The position numbers were made by a program, and so were the translations under genes. Below are positions 50,303 through 60,301 of a stretch of DNA of 64,000 nucleotides, one piece after another. Under the pieces are notes generated by a model. That model worked only from the letters and a program-made list of their open reading frames with translations. It searched no databases and had not been told where the DNA came from. This stretch comes from Rachicladosporium sp. CCFEE 5018 (Eukaryota > Ascomycota > Dothideomycetes > Cladosporiales > Cladosporiaceae). The DNA is taken from the NCBI GenBank assembly GCA_002077045.2, contig KZ111142.1:1419316-1483315 (forward strand), given 5' to 3'. The number at the start of each line of letters is the position of its first letter. Position 1 is the first letter of the stretch.

Positions 50303-52182
50303 GCGATGATGAACCAGATAATCAGCACGCATGTCGAGATGATGGCTTCTTGTCGCACGGTCTTGTACAAGGCGTTCGTGACATGGAGCACAGCATCAGC
50401 GATGTCGTCTGCAGCTCCTTCTCCAGGTCCAGCGGCTAGTATGCTTGACTGCGAGCCGGAGACCTTTTCAACAGCACCTAGGCTGAACGTGTTCGGGTCC
50501 ATGAGCGGAAAATCGACCTTGGCGTGATCGCTCACCCAAGTCAGACCTTTCTGGACACCCTGAATCTTGAGCAGTACGAGGCAGTTCAATACACCCACGA
50601 TGGGTTCGTACAGAACTGTGCCGCCGAATGTATCATTTAGCTCTTTCATCATGCCGTCAACGAACACATTCAGTGTGTGGTTCACAGCGCCTGTTGTGGT
50701 GTTGACCCAGCCAAAAACATCGTCATTGATCTTAACGTTCGTAGTGTTGATCATATCGTTCGTACCGGTGGCCCATTGCTCGCTTGCGTTTTCGAGTTGC
50801 ATCACAACCTTATCGGCGAAGTTGCCGACTTGGTTGGTGAGTGCGGGCACCTCCTTCTCAATGGACTTGAGCAGAATGAACTGGCACAAGCAGCCAAGAA
50901 GTCCGGCGACAGCAAGCGAGAGTACGAAGAGCGCCGGCACAGTCGTAGCGTATGCGACACTCCAGCGGACGAGAGCCTTGCGACGGCTTGACTCGAATTT
51001 GTTGGCAAGCATCAAGCCGAATGACGAAGTGTATGGCCTGGACGCAAGGTACACAGCGTCCAGTGGATCGTGAGCATCAGATTTGATCAGGCGGGCGCGT
51101 TCTTGCATGAAGCGCCACCTTCGCAGCTCGCGATACGCCATCGGAACCATCGCCAAGATCGCAAGGGTGATCAAGGTAGCCAAGAAGATCTTCTTCGCCA
51201 TGTGCTCGATGTTCACAAGGTCGTCGAAGAAGTCGCTGACGCCGTTGTTGTCGGAGCAGAATGTCAGCTTTTCCTTGGCAGGTACTGGAAACATCGAAGA
51301 GTTCAATGTGTATCTTGGCAGGCTCTCGTTGAGCAGCTTCTTGACCTCTTCAAAGGGGAGCCTCAAAGCCATGTTCGTGAAGTTGTTGACTTCGGCGAAC
51401 GTAGGGATTGAGCCATTGAGTTTCTCCAGTCCTTGATCGTAGCCGGCAGGGAGCTGAATCGAGTTCAGCTTCGTGATCTCCCCGCTAAAGTCTACCTTCG
51501 GTGGCGTAGGAGTCTTGCCAGTGAAGAGACTGCCGATTTTGCTGAAGTCCGACATTAATCCATTGATGCCTTTTTGCAAGTCGCCAGCAGCGTCGCCGAG
51601 CTCGTCTCCAATGCTTTGGACAGTGGAGTTGAGTAAATTGCCAACGTCTTCAGCGACACTGATGGCAACATGCAAGCTGCCTCCAACCGCCAGGGTGATG
51701 AGGCACATGTATGTGTCAGTCAAGAGGTTGATGATGAAGACGATGATCTCCTCAACAGCAGTAACACTCATGACGAGCATCTGCATGAGACCATTGACCG
51801 CCTTCTCGAGCCCTCTGACCGTGAGCTCATTGACACCCTGGCTCATATAGTATGGCATACTAGCCATAGCCGATCCAATATTTTCCACGGAAGTACAAGC
51901 GCTGAGCGCCTGCTTCCTCGCCGTTCCAAGGTTGTCGTCCAAGCTAGCGATAGCGAAGAGAGTCCGAATCAGTACAAGTAAGAGTAAGACGGTCCATCTG
52001 TTGATCCACGTCTGCGAGAGTCTAGCTCGAAGACCGAGATAGGGTGTTAGGTAAGGTTCTGTTTGCGAGGCAGGTCGTGATGCTTCCTGTGAAGCGTAGT
52101 AATCGCGCATAACATGGCTGTCCGCGGAAAGAGATGGCGGCGCAGGATTAGGGTATTGCTGTTGGTTCTCTGGGGATGACAT
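50303..52182 (-). CDS. PRM1: PRM1 plasma-membrane fusion protein, N-terminal part (copy D)
   Basis: Same length (1880 bases) and frame as 39523-41402. All the differences I found lie in the 5' part of the gene (upstream of 51640), and only about two change the protein (for example DYY for DFY near residue 28 and NIG for NVG near residue 101). Start, membrane segments and glycosylation sites are as described for copy C. The frame continues into the tail in contig B by the 361-base overlap. Confidence 0.9.
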
Positions 52183-54212
52183 GGTGGTGGACGATGCCGA
52201 AAGTCAAGGTGTGCCTGATCGAGTTGTTTAGTGGATATTGCTGGCAGTGTAAATGTCGCTGGTTGCTGCGGTCGTTGAAAGGAAAGAGCGACCGTGAAGT
52301 GCGAGTACGCCAACGTGACGCCAGGTCGAGCCGCGGGATTATCGGTATAGTGAATTACAGTAGTGAAAGGTGCCAGCACACAGTCAAGGTACGCAGTACA
52401 AAGGAAAGTCGTCAGGTCGTGTATGTCGCAGCCGAAGTGCAGTCAAGAAGCAGCTCAAGCAACCCGAACAAAGAAGTGCAACAATAAGAAAGACAGGTCC
52501 AACGTACCATGCTGTCTAGGCCGGGCCAGTCATGCGACCCGGAAGAGTTCTTTGTCGCCAACATGACAACATGTAGATGCTTCTAAGGCGTTTCAGCGTG
52601 TCGTCCAACCGTTCACGTCCTGGTCTGGGATTCGAAGTAGGCGGAGTGTCCGTGCGGGCTTCTACGCGCCGCAGGTCTTGCAAGGCGGCTGTTGTCGCAG
52701 CCAGTCGATGGACTGACTGCGAATATTTGCGTGCGGGTCGACGAGTGGACCGAACATAGAGATGAACGAGGAGCGTCTGGCGTTGCTGGCATACGCGACA
52801 TCGTGCTGATGGTCGCGTATGTGGTGTTGTCGCAACGCCGAGACTTCCTTCGCCCATCTCACACATCCCCTTCGCTTGATCCATCATGGACGGGCCGAGC
52901 ATGACTTCCTCCCTCCCACGTTCCTTCGAAGCCACGCTGGGCTGCCTTCCCGTCGCTCATACGATACAACGAAGGCAGCCCAGCTGGTGCACAGTGAACA
53001 GTTGATGGCGGCGACGATCCTTTCTTATGGTGCGCCACACCTGCCACGCGCGCTAGCGGCCAACTTCCCGGTCTCGTCAACACACGCGCCATGCGACGAA
53101 TCTTCATATGAACTCTCACCTCTACAACCTGTCGACGTCTGTCAGACTATCACGACCTCATTGTATGTCGCATACATCGCTTCGACAGTCTTCCACCCTC
53201 ACGGTAGATTAGAGATGCGTGGATTCTCTCAATTGCATTCTTCATGGACGTGACGTAGCGTTGCCTTTGCGCTCCAATCAGAGTCGTACCCTGAAGTGTT
53301 GGACTTCACTCGAGATCTTTGGTCTTGCGAAAATATGAGCAGCGCACAGCAACCTCCGAAGAAATGGTGGCCGGGTCTCAAACACCTCGGCACGACTGCA
53401 AGCTTCTATGACCCTTGCGTACTGTGCTCTCGCCCCTGATCAAGATCCGTGGAACGGTTTACCAGCGAGTCAATATCGATCTCATAACCTGAACTGCCTA
53501 CTGCCCACGCTTCTCTATGCGGCACCTACACTCGAGCATTTTGAAGCTCCTAGCGACCTTGGCCAGAAGTACGAGGGGCTATCGAGACTCTATGCTCCTT
53601 CCGGGCACTGCGCCTGGAGATCGGTCTACAAGGTCTGGGTATTACGCGCTGCTGCGGCATTGACACGCTGTTTGTACAGTATGAGCCTGTGACTTGCTGG
53701 TAAGCGACGCGAGACGCGGTGCTTCGCGGCCCTCTCGCTCCACGGTGACTGAGCAGATCACTCGTGCCATCACATGTACACTCAGTAGTTCGCCGTAAGT
53801 ATGCGCGAGCTTGACGGTAGCCTCAGGCGATTGGGGAAGGTAAGCTCCGTCATGCGGCTCACAGCGCTGTTGTCAGTCCATCACTCACTTTAGGCACGTG
53901 CTATCTAAGATATACTTCACCTGTAGAGGTATCTTGCATCTACGTCTCTTCAGCCTATGGCTTTCTTACCATCATCCACTACCTGCCCATTTCCATTCAT
54001 TTCATCCAATACAATCGGTCAAGTGGCGCAGAAGCACCTGTGTGTCTGCAACACAATGACCTACTCACAACAACATCCACCAGCCGTTTCGAACCACCGA
54101 TGTGACCACCTCGCGTCAATAACATCCCGATCCGATTGTCATAACATTCGGGTACTCCCTGAAGTGAAGCACATCAACAACGCCAAGCACCGACGAAAGG
54201 CTACCATATCGG
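52183..54212. other. Intergenic, about 2 kb (copy D)
   Basis: Counterpart of 41403-43431 with a few percent differences and some indels, the largest just upstream of PRM1 (around 52215-52280 against 41435-41500). No gene recognised. Confidence 0.4.
52936..52984. repeat. Perfect 14-base inverted repeat (stem-loop), copy D
   Basis: Arms at 52936-52949 and 52971-52984 with a 21-base loop, the same sequence and spacing as in copy C, although flanking sequence differs at several positions. Confidence 0.7.
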
Positions 54213-54905
54213 ATGGCCCTGACATATGGCAACTCTCGCAAATGGATCAACCCAGCAGTCCTCGACAAGAAGAAAGATACGAGTCTTACGAGCGCGAAGA
54301 TCAAGATCTGTCGCAACTCGCCTTTCTTCCCCTCGACAGCACAAGAGCTCATTCGCCACCAAATCGAGTATGCCACCCTTTTGGCCGCCCACAGACTCGC
54401 AAAGATCCGTCAGGCGATCTCGCCACCCGTCATCCGCCTGCCGTTCAGCGGTATCTTGACGGAAGATTCCACATGCTCACTCGATACTTTGCCCTCCGCT
54501 TACTCCACAGTCCTCAGCATCCACACACTCTTCACCCCGGCCTACACGTCCACCCTACAGCCCCTCGCTCCCTGGCCCTCTCGCTCAGAGCTGAAGTACG
54601 AAGGAGACGATCGCATAGCGACAGATGCGCTTCATCGGCGCTTTCTCCCACTGCCTCGCATGCCAGGTAACGAGACGGTCAACTGGCAGCATCGCAATGT
54701 GCTTCCGCAGTACGCATTCGAGGATTTCTACTTAGAGATCCGGGAGGAGGAGGTGTTTGAAAGGAGCCATGTGGTTGGAGAGTGGGAGTTCGGAGTTGGC
54801 GAGAGTGAGGAGTGGGAGGACTGGGTCGGCTACGGGGATGCTAGTGGGCGGGACGTGATTGGATGGGGGCTCTGGGACGAGATTGAGAAGATGGGGTGTT
54901 TGTGA
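54213..54905 (+). CDS. Hypothetical protein, 230 aa (copy D)
   Basis: Counterpart of 43432-44124 with the same length and no indel. Substitutions include Y/F, Y/H, K/E and G/E changes spread along the chain; the conserved Trp-rich C-terminal region is retained. Preservation of the frame between two diverged copies is the main evidence that it is coding. Family not recognised. Confidence 0.6.
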   Translation: MALTYGNSRKWINPAVLDKKKDTSLTSAKIKICRNSPFFPSTAQELIRHQIEYATLLAAHRLAKIRQAISPPVIRLPFSGILTEDSTCSLDTLPSAYSTVLSIHTLFTPAYTSTLQPLAPWPSRSELKYEGDDRIATDALHRRFLPLPRMPGNETVNWQHRNVLPQYAFEDFYLEIREEEVFERSHVVGEWEFGVGESEEWEDWVGYGDASGRDVIGWGLWDEIEKMGCL

Positions 54906-55202
54906 AAGAATTGGTGCGGAGTGGCGCGAAATTGAAAAGTGGTTGGAGAGAGGCTTACAGATCGGCGACCGACCATGAGCGATGAGGGTCTTATGATGTG
55001 GTGCTGAGGAAGACTGGGTTATTCTATCTTCAGCGTTCTGCTTGGATCGGAGCACCAGCGATGCTCCTGGATGCATTGGACATGGCAATGAGGATGCGAT
55101 CATGAATGATGAGACGAGCTTTTCATGACTATAGTAAGATTTGAATGCAATTGCGGCAAAATCAATGACTACATCCAGGACAATCACAACTCGTCTATTG
55201 CG

Positions 55203-57143
55203 TCACTTCTGATAGATCAACATATTCTTGCCCACATCAGCCCCTTTACAGTTATCGCAGCCCTCGCAGGGCTTACCAGCTTGCTTCTCAGTATGCGCCT
55301 TCGCCTCCTTCAGCGCCAGCTTCGCAGCCTTCTTGCGCTCCTTGTCAGCAAGCGCTTTGTCCTCTTTCCGCTTCTGATCCCACGCCTCGCCCTTGTCCTG
55401 ACCACCACGCGTGTACACCGGCTTTGCGGAGAACCTGCGTGCAGTGTCGGGCGAGTGCACAGGATAGCGATTGGAGTTCATGCGGTGCGGCTTAGTAGTA
55501 CGCGGGGACGTGATAGCACTGCGAGGCGATGAAGCCTTCGAGGCCGCCGATGAGCGCTGCAGATGAGGCGGTCCTTGGCTGCTGCGTAGCTGGCGTACAT
55601 TCTGGGCTGCAGCACGGAACTCGTCGCCAACGACGCCTGTCTCGAGATCGGCAAGATGCTTGACAGCGGTAGCGTTCGGCTTAGCGTCGAAAAACGGCAT
55701 CTCGGCGTCGATGTCTTTGTCGCTACGGTACTTGTTAGACTCCTCAGCAGATCCTCCACCCTGGGTCTGGTACCCAGGCTGTTCGCTCATGGTCTTGGCA
55801 AAGCTCTTGAAGCCCGGGTTGTACGCAGTGTATTTGCTGAAGGTGGCGGTGTTGGCAGGTTGCTGCCAAAGGGGGACAGTGGGTGTCCATCCGACGACAC
55901 TGGTTGGGCGAGATCCTGGCGCGGGCTTGCGAGTGACAACTGAACGCTGGGCCGATCCACTCGGGATCAAGCTGGAGGGGTGGGTCAGTCTCGTCTTGGG
56001 GTCCGTAGTGTCCATGATAACTTTGGCACGGATGCTAGCGACTCGTTCGATGTTTCCTTCGTCGTCTGAAACGTAAGCTGGGCTTGCAGAAGAGGGTGCG
56101 CGATAAAGATTTGTCGATTTGTAGAAGGCGGGCTCAGCGTTGAGAGATCTTTGGTCAGCGACTGTTGACGGCGGCGATGAGCTGCGTGTCGAGGTTGAGT
56201 CGAAAAGCGATGGACTCGACCTTGTGCTCGTACCAGACGATGGACTTGACTGTATATGGTGATTGCCTTTGTTTGGGCGTGGTCGTTTCCGGTTGTTGCC
56301 GAAATTTGACAAAGGTCTTTGAGGGACAGCCTCGTCGCCCGTCTCGACTTCCTCACCACCACTGTCGAGCGCTTGTCCTGGGACGTCTCCGCGCAATGAA
56401 GGTGATGTCGAGATATTGGCCCCAGGTCCGGCTGAGGCCTTTTGATGCTTCTCATACGTCGTCTGCGGTATGTCCTCCTCCGCCTCAATGATAGTAGGCA
56501 CCATCGAGAATGCCGGAGACGGGCAAAGCATTTCAGGCGTGCCAGACATCACTACACAGAGCATCTCCGTACCAGATGGAGGAGCTTCTTGCAGTGCAAG
56601 CACGTGCGGCGCATGATTCTCCGCCTCTGAGCCAGGATGTCTGCAGTCACAAATCTTTGAAGGCTCCGGCAGGCGTTTAAATGATTTGTGGGCATCTGAC
56701 CGCACAGTGGACTGCACTGACGTCCTTCGTACTGGCACAGATATCAAGCGTACATGCTGTGCAGCTCGTGTACGCGCCTCTCGATCTTGGCTAGCTTGCT
56801 TAGCCTGCACCGACGTGTACTTGACCGTGAATGTACGTTGTAGTTCTGGCTCGGGCGCAGTGAACTTCTTGCGTGCGGCGAACAGTCCGAAACACCCTTT
56901 CGACTCTGCATCGTCGTTTCTGTTATCGGGAGACTTGCGTCCGAAGGAACCGAGAAGTTCCTTAAACTTGTTGGCGGGAATGTAATTCTTCGGGGGAGTC
57001 TGCTGGAGGCTCAGAGCATCGCCAGCGGCTTTCGAGTTCCACAACTTGACGCGGACTGATACAGGAGTATCGCTGTTTGGTCGCATCCACTCTTTCTCAG
57101 CGATCGTACAACTCGGCATCGAAGAAAAGTAGGGGAAATGCAT
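55203..57143 (-). CDS. Fast-diverging disordered protein, 646 aa (copy D)
   Basis: Counterpart of 44431-46380. The start at 57143 (MHFPYFSS) aligns with the start of copy C (MLFPCFLS), so the extra upstream codons of the open frame are left out. Roughly the first 270 residues agree with copy C at only about 60% by eye with several small indels, while the last 200 agree at about 90%. The Cys-containing end CEGCDNCKG and the Lys-rich helix are unchanged. It ends NMLIYQK because the stop codon of copy C is CAG here. No known domain recognised. Confidence 0.7.
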   Translation of the reverse strand: MHFPYFSSMPSCTIAEKEWMRPNSDTPVSVRVKLWNSKAAGDALSLQQTPPKNYIPANKFKELLGSFGRKSPDNRNDDAESKGCFGLFAARKKFTAPEPELQRTFTVKYTSVQAKQASQDREARTRAAQHVRLISVPVRRTSVQSTVRSDAHKSFKRLPEPSKICDCRHPGSEAENHAPHVLALQEAPPSGTEMLCVVMSGTPEMLCPSPAFSMVPTIIEAEEDIPQTTYEKHQKASAGPGANISTSPSLRGDVPGQALDSGGEEVETGDEAVPQRPLSNFGNNRKRPRPNKGNHHIQSSPSSGTSTRSSPSLFDSTSTRSSSPPSTVADQRSLNAEPAFYKSTNLYRAPSSASPAYVSDDEGNIERVASIRAKVIMDTTDPKTRLTHPSSLIPSGSAQRSVVTRKPAPGSRPTSVVGWTPTVPLWQQPANTATFSKYTAYNPGFKSFAKTMSEQPGYQTQGGGSAEESNKYRSDKDIDAEMPFFDAKPNATAVKHLADLETGVVGDEFRAAAQNVRQLRSSQGPPHLQRSSAASKASSPRSAITSPRTTKPHRMNSNRYPVHSPDTARRFSAKPVYTRGGQDKGEAWDQKRKEDKALADKERKKAAKLALKEAKAHTEKQAGKPCEGCDNCKGADVGKNMLIYQK

Positions 57144-58114
57144 AGTTACAAATAGAAAATTGATGGGGAAATAGAAAACCAGGCCTGCGTGACTATACCT
57201 CAACTTTGCTGTACCTGCAGATGGCGGTCTAGTGAGCTATACAAAAGAGGTCGTAAGGTCGGGAAAAGGGAACTGGGTCAGGACCTGAGGTGATCATCTG
57301 CAACTTCGAGATGTGCGATGTAGTCAGACAGCCTTCGAGCCGAGACATCGCACCGGTCCTGTTGTCAATCGAGACTCGATCTGTTATGTCTTACCTACGT
57401 GTACTGGCCAAGACATGATGAGAGTGGTGTTTGCGCAATGCTGCGTGACTCCATACTGTCTCAGCTCGCGACCGTGTAAGCCCGCTGAATGCCTGAATTC
57501 ACTGCCCACGCAACGACTTCCCCTCTCCTCCAGTATTGGACTTGGCGGATTATAGTGAGAAGAGTGCGGCGACAAGGTAAGCTCGGTGTTTTGAGTCCGG
57601 CCAAGTGAACGTGGTATGCAGATGCAGCGGCCGTAGTAGCGTTCTCCTATTCGATGCTACATCGACTCTTCTTGTCGATACAGCGCCTCCCGACTTGCTC
57701 CAGCGACATACGACTCTTTCAGTGCATGCGACAAACGCTGCGTTACAAGAGACCGCAGAGGGCTCCTGAGTCCTGACGTGGAGGTGGTGACGTTCACAGC
57801 GAGGCGGCGCAGCAAGTCGTAGCGAAGCCGGAGGCCAGTTCCCTAGCGTGTCTGCAAGCGAGCCAATAGATCGAGCGACGGCAAGGTGTAAGGCAAGGTC
57901 TAGCGGGTGAAGAAGGCGCGTGGTGCGGTGCTCGTAGTTGGGAAGGCACGACTGACACCTGGTCTGGCAGCGCAGACTTGATGCGCGGCGACATCGTCTT
58001 GGCAATTTCGACGACTTGAGTGCGAGATCCTCTGCACGACACTCTTGAGCAACTCCCGAGATGGGGAGTGTCGCATTCAGGGGTTGAATGGAAGCCTGGT
58101 GCACCGACGACTTC
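57144..58114. other. Intergenic, about 970 bases (copy D)
   Basis: Counterpart of 46381-47363. No gene seen. Confidence 0.4.
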
Positions 58115-59098
58115 TCATCCCTTCTCCGTCCCTGTAATCCTCAGCACCCTCCCCACAGCCTTCACTCCATCTCGCAACCCCAACCCAGTCGCACCGCCCT
58201 TCTTCCTGCCAATGCTCTTCTCAGTCACCCCCGGTTTAGGTGGCCACTCGCCATCATCTTTCCAGCCCCTCACAGCAGCCTCGATCATGACCTTAAGATT
58301 CACAGGTACCGAGGGAGTGCGAGACTGCTGTATGATCTTGCTGTAGATTTCTGGGTAGACCGCAGGTGAGAGGCGACGTCGCACCGGGTGATTTGGGAGG
58401 ATGAGAGGCATGACAGGGACGAGTGTTGTAGTGGCTTCGTTCGTCCTGACCAGGATGAGCCGCTCGATGGGCAGTGGCGAAGTGCCGCCTGTGGACGACG
58501 AATGAGGAGGACTAGAGGAAGTCGAAGACCGTGGTGTCGACTCTGCAGATTCTGATGTAGACTCCATATCAGGACCTTCCTCCTGCGGCTGCCGCGAACC
58601 TTCGGGCGAGATGACAGCACCACACCACGCATCCCTTCTAGCGATCCAGTGCTCCAGCCCATTGTTCCAGGTCATTTCTGTCTGCAGCGCTTCATCTCTT
58701 CGCCTCCTCTTCACGGCTTTTCGAGCCGCCATCTCGGTGCCAACACTGTCCGGTCCCTCGAACTTGAAGATCTGCTTTTTGCTTCCTTTGCTGCTCTTAG
58801 AACCCAGAGAACCCACACTCGCCACCTCATCCTCCTTCTCGTCGGACGAGTAGTCCCGCTCTCGCCATTGCAATGCCTCCGCGTTCACAGAACCTCTCCT
58901 GCCGTTGCTGCTCGCATGGAAGCGAAATCCTCCTACCGTCGTAGATATAGCATCGCTTCCGGACGATCGATACGCAGGCAAAGTCGGATACTCCCAATCC
59001 ACCCTAACCTTCTCCTTAATCAACCGTCTCGCCTCCCGAATCTCCTCCTGCTGCTCAGCACTCCTCGAATGATGCGGTAATCCCAGATGAAGCGTCAT
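58115..59098 (-). CDS. Gag1-like clamp domain (DUF4050) protein (copy D)
   Basis: 327 residues, same length as copy C, starting MTLHLGLPHHSRSAEQQ. The longer frame back to 59119 adds only seven residues and is not shared. The family blocks EKVRVDWEYPTLPAY, KFEGPDSVGTEMAARK and TWNNGLEHWIARRDAWCGA are present; here the more usual RRDAW is seen where copy C has RRHAW. Function is not established by sequence. Confidence 0.82.
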   Translation of the reverse strand: MTLHLGLPHHSRSAEQQEEIREARRLIKEKVRVDWEYPTLPAYRSSGSDAISTTVGGFRFHASSNGRRGSVNAEALQWRERDYSSDEKEDEVASVGSLGSKSSKGSKKQIFKFEGPDSVGTEMAARKAVKRRRRDEALQTEMTWNNGLEHWIARRDAWCGAVISPEGSRQPQEEGPDMESTSESAESTPRSSTSSSPPHSSSTGGTSPLPIERLILVRTNEATTTLVPVMPLILPNHPVRRRLSPAVYPEIYSKIIQQSRTPSVPVNLKVMIEAAVRGWKDDGEWPPKPGVTEKSIGRKKGGATGLGLRDGVKAVGRVLRITGTEKG

Positions 59099-60301
59099 GA
59101 TATCGATGCCCTTTTGCAATTCCCATGCCCTGGTAATGCGAATCCGAAATCCCGCGGAATGCTGGTCGTTTTTACGCGCCGTACTCCCGAAGCCATGAGG
59201 GAGTTCTCAATGGTCAATGCAAGCAATATGTGTTCAATGAAAGTAAAGTATTGCAGTCAATGCGTGCGTCCTGATCTTTGGAATCAATACGTCACGCGCG
59301 CATCGCCTAGTGATCGCCAATATGCAGTTCCTCCGAGGAGCTGGCGCAATCTGCCCTTGTCTGTCGCAAAAGCTTGATCGTGGTAGTGCGGGGTGGCTAG
59401 CGTGATCGAGAATTGATGAGGGCTGAGATCTGGTCCAAGGGTCGCCATGTGCCGAATTCGGCTGCTGTGCCGCCCAGCTTGTCATCGTGAATGATGGTGT
59501 CTTGAATATGCATGTGGCATCATATGTCTTTGATCGTGGAGTTGTGAGATATGAGCAAGTGACTTGCGAGACACGGGGGAGCACGAGCAAGGACAAGAGG
59601 AGGAAGCGGACTGGAGCGGCCTAGCAAGGCACATGGTGAGGCGGAAAGACTCGACAGATACCTACATCCTCTATGCACATCCAGGACACGATCAGTGCCA
59701 TGTCCTCCGCTTGACATCTGTCATCAACGACTCCGGCGGCAGTGGCTATGCACAGCAAACACTGGGAGCCTGATCCGCCATAGCGGTACCGCGACAGGCA
59801 ATGCTATATTCCACCAAGACAGCGGCACTGCGCGACGATGTGGACTGCAGCGCCCAGAGCACAGCACGCCACGAACAATTGAGATCCAATCGGGCCAGCA
59901 AGCCAGCAGGTCAAGACGTTATGACACAAGGATGAGCAAGAGTTGGTAATACCAAGTTGCATTCTGGATTTTCTATCGCCTATCAAAACAATACCATCCT
60001 CCGCTCAGCAAGGGAGCTATCCTGCTAACCTGCCGATAGCAATGATCGGAGCCGCCGAGCAAGAGCTAGCAGCCAGCCACGCCATCAGGAGCCTCGGATC
60101 ACCCGCCAATTTTGTCGTCCACGTCGTAGGGTATCGTACAATTACACTATCCGCCAAGCAATAGCAGGACTGGCCAATCTAGGATGCCTGTGCCTGGGCA
60201 GAGCGCTTGCCACCTGAGCAACCTTGCCATCAAGGTCATGGCAAGACAAGCAGCAAGTATTCGCAGCAGCCACCAGTCACCACCTCCACAAAGCCGCGCC
60301 T
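59099..60301. other. Intergenic, about 1.2 kb (copy D)
   Basis: Counterpart of 48348-49559, a few percent different. No gene recognised. Confidence 0.4.

Noticed and set aside
53408..53692. A 94-codon frame upstream of the 230-aa gene (and a 92-codon version at 42634-42912)
   Set aside because: The two copies agree only in their second half and are out of frame with each other at the N-terminus, so a conserved protein is not supported.
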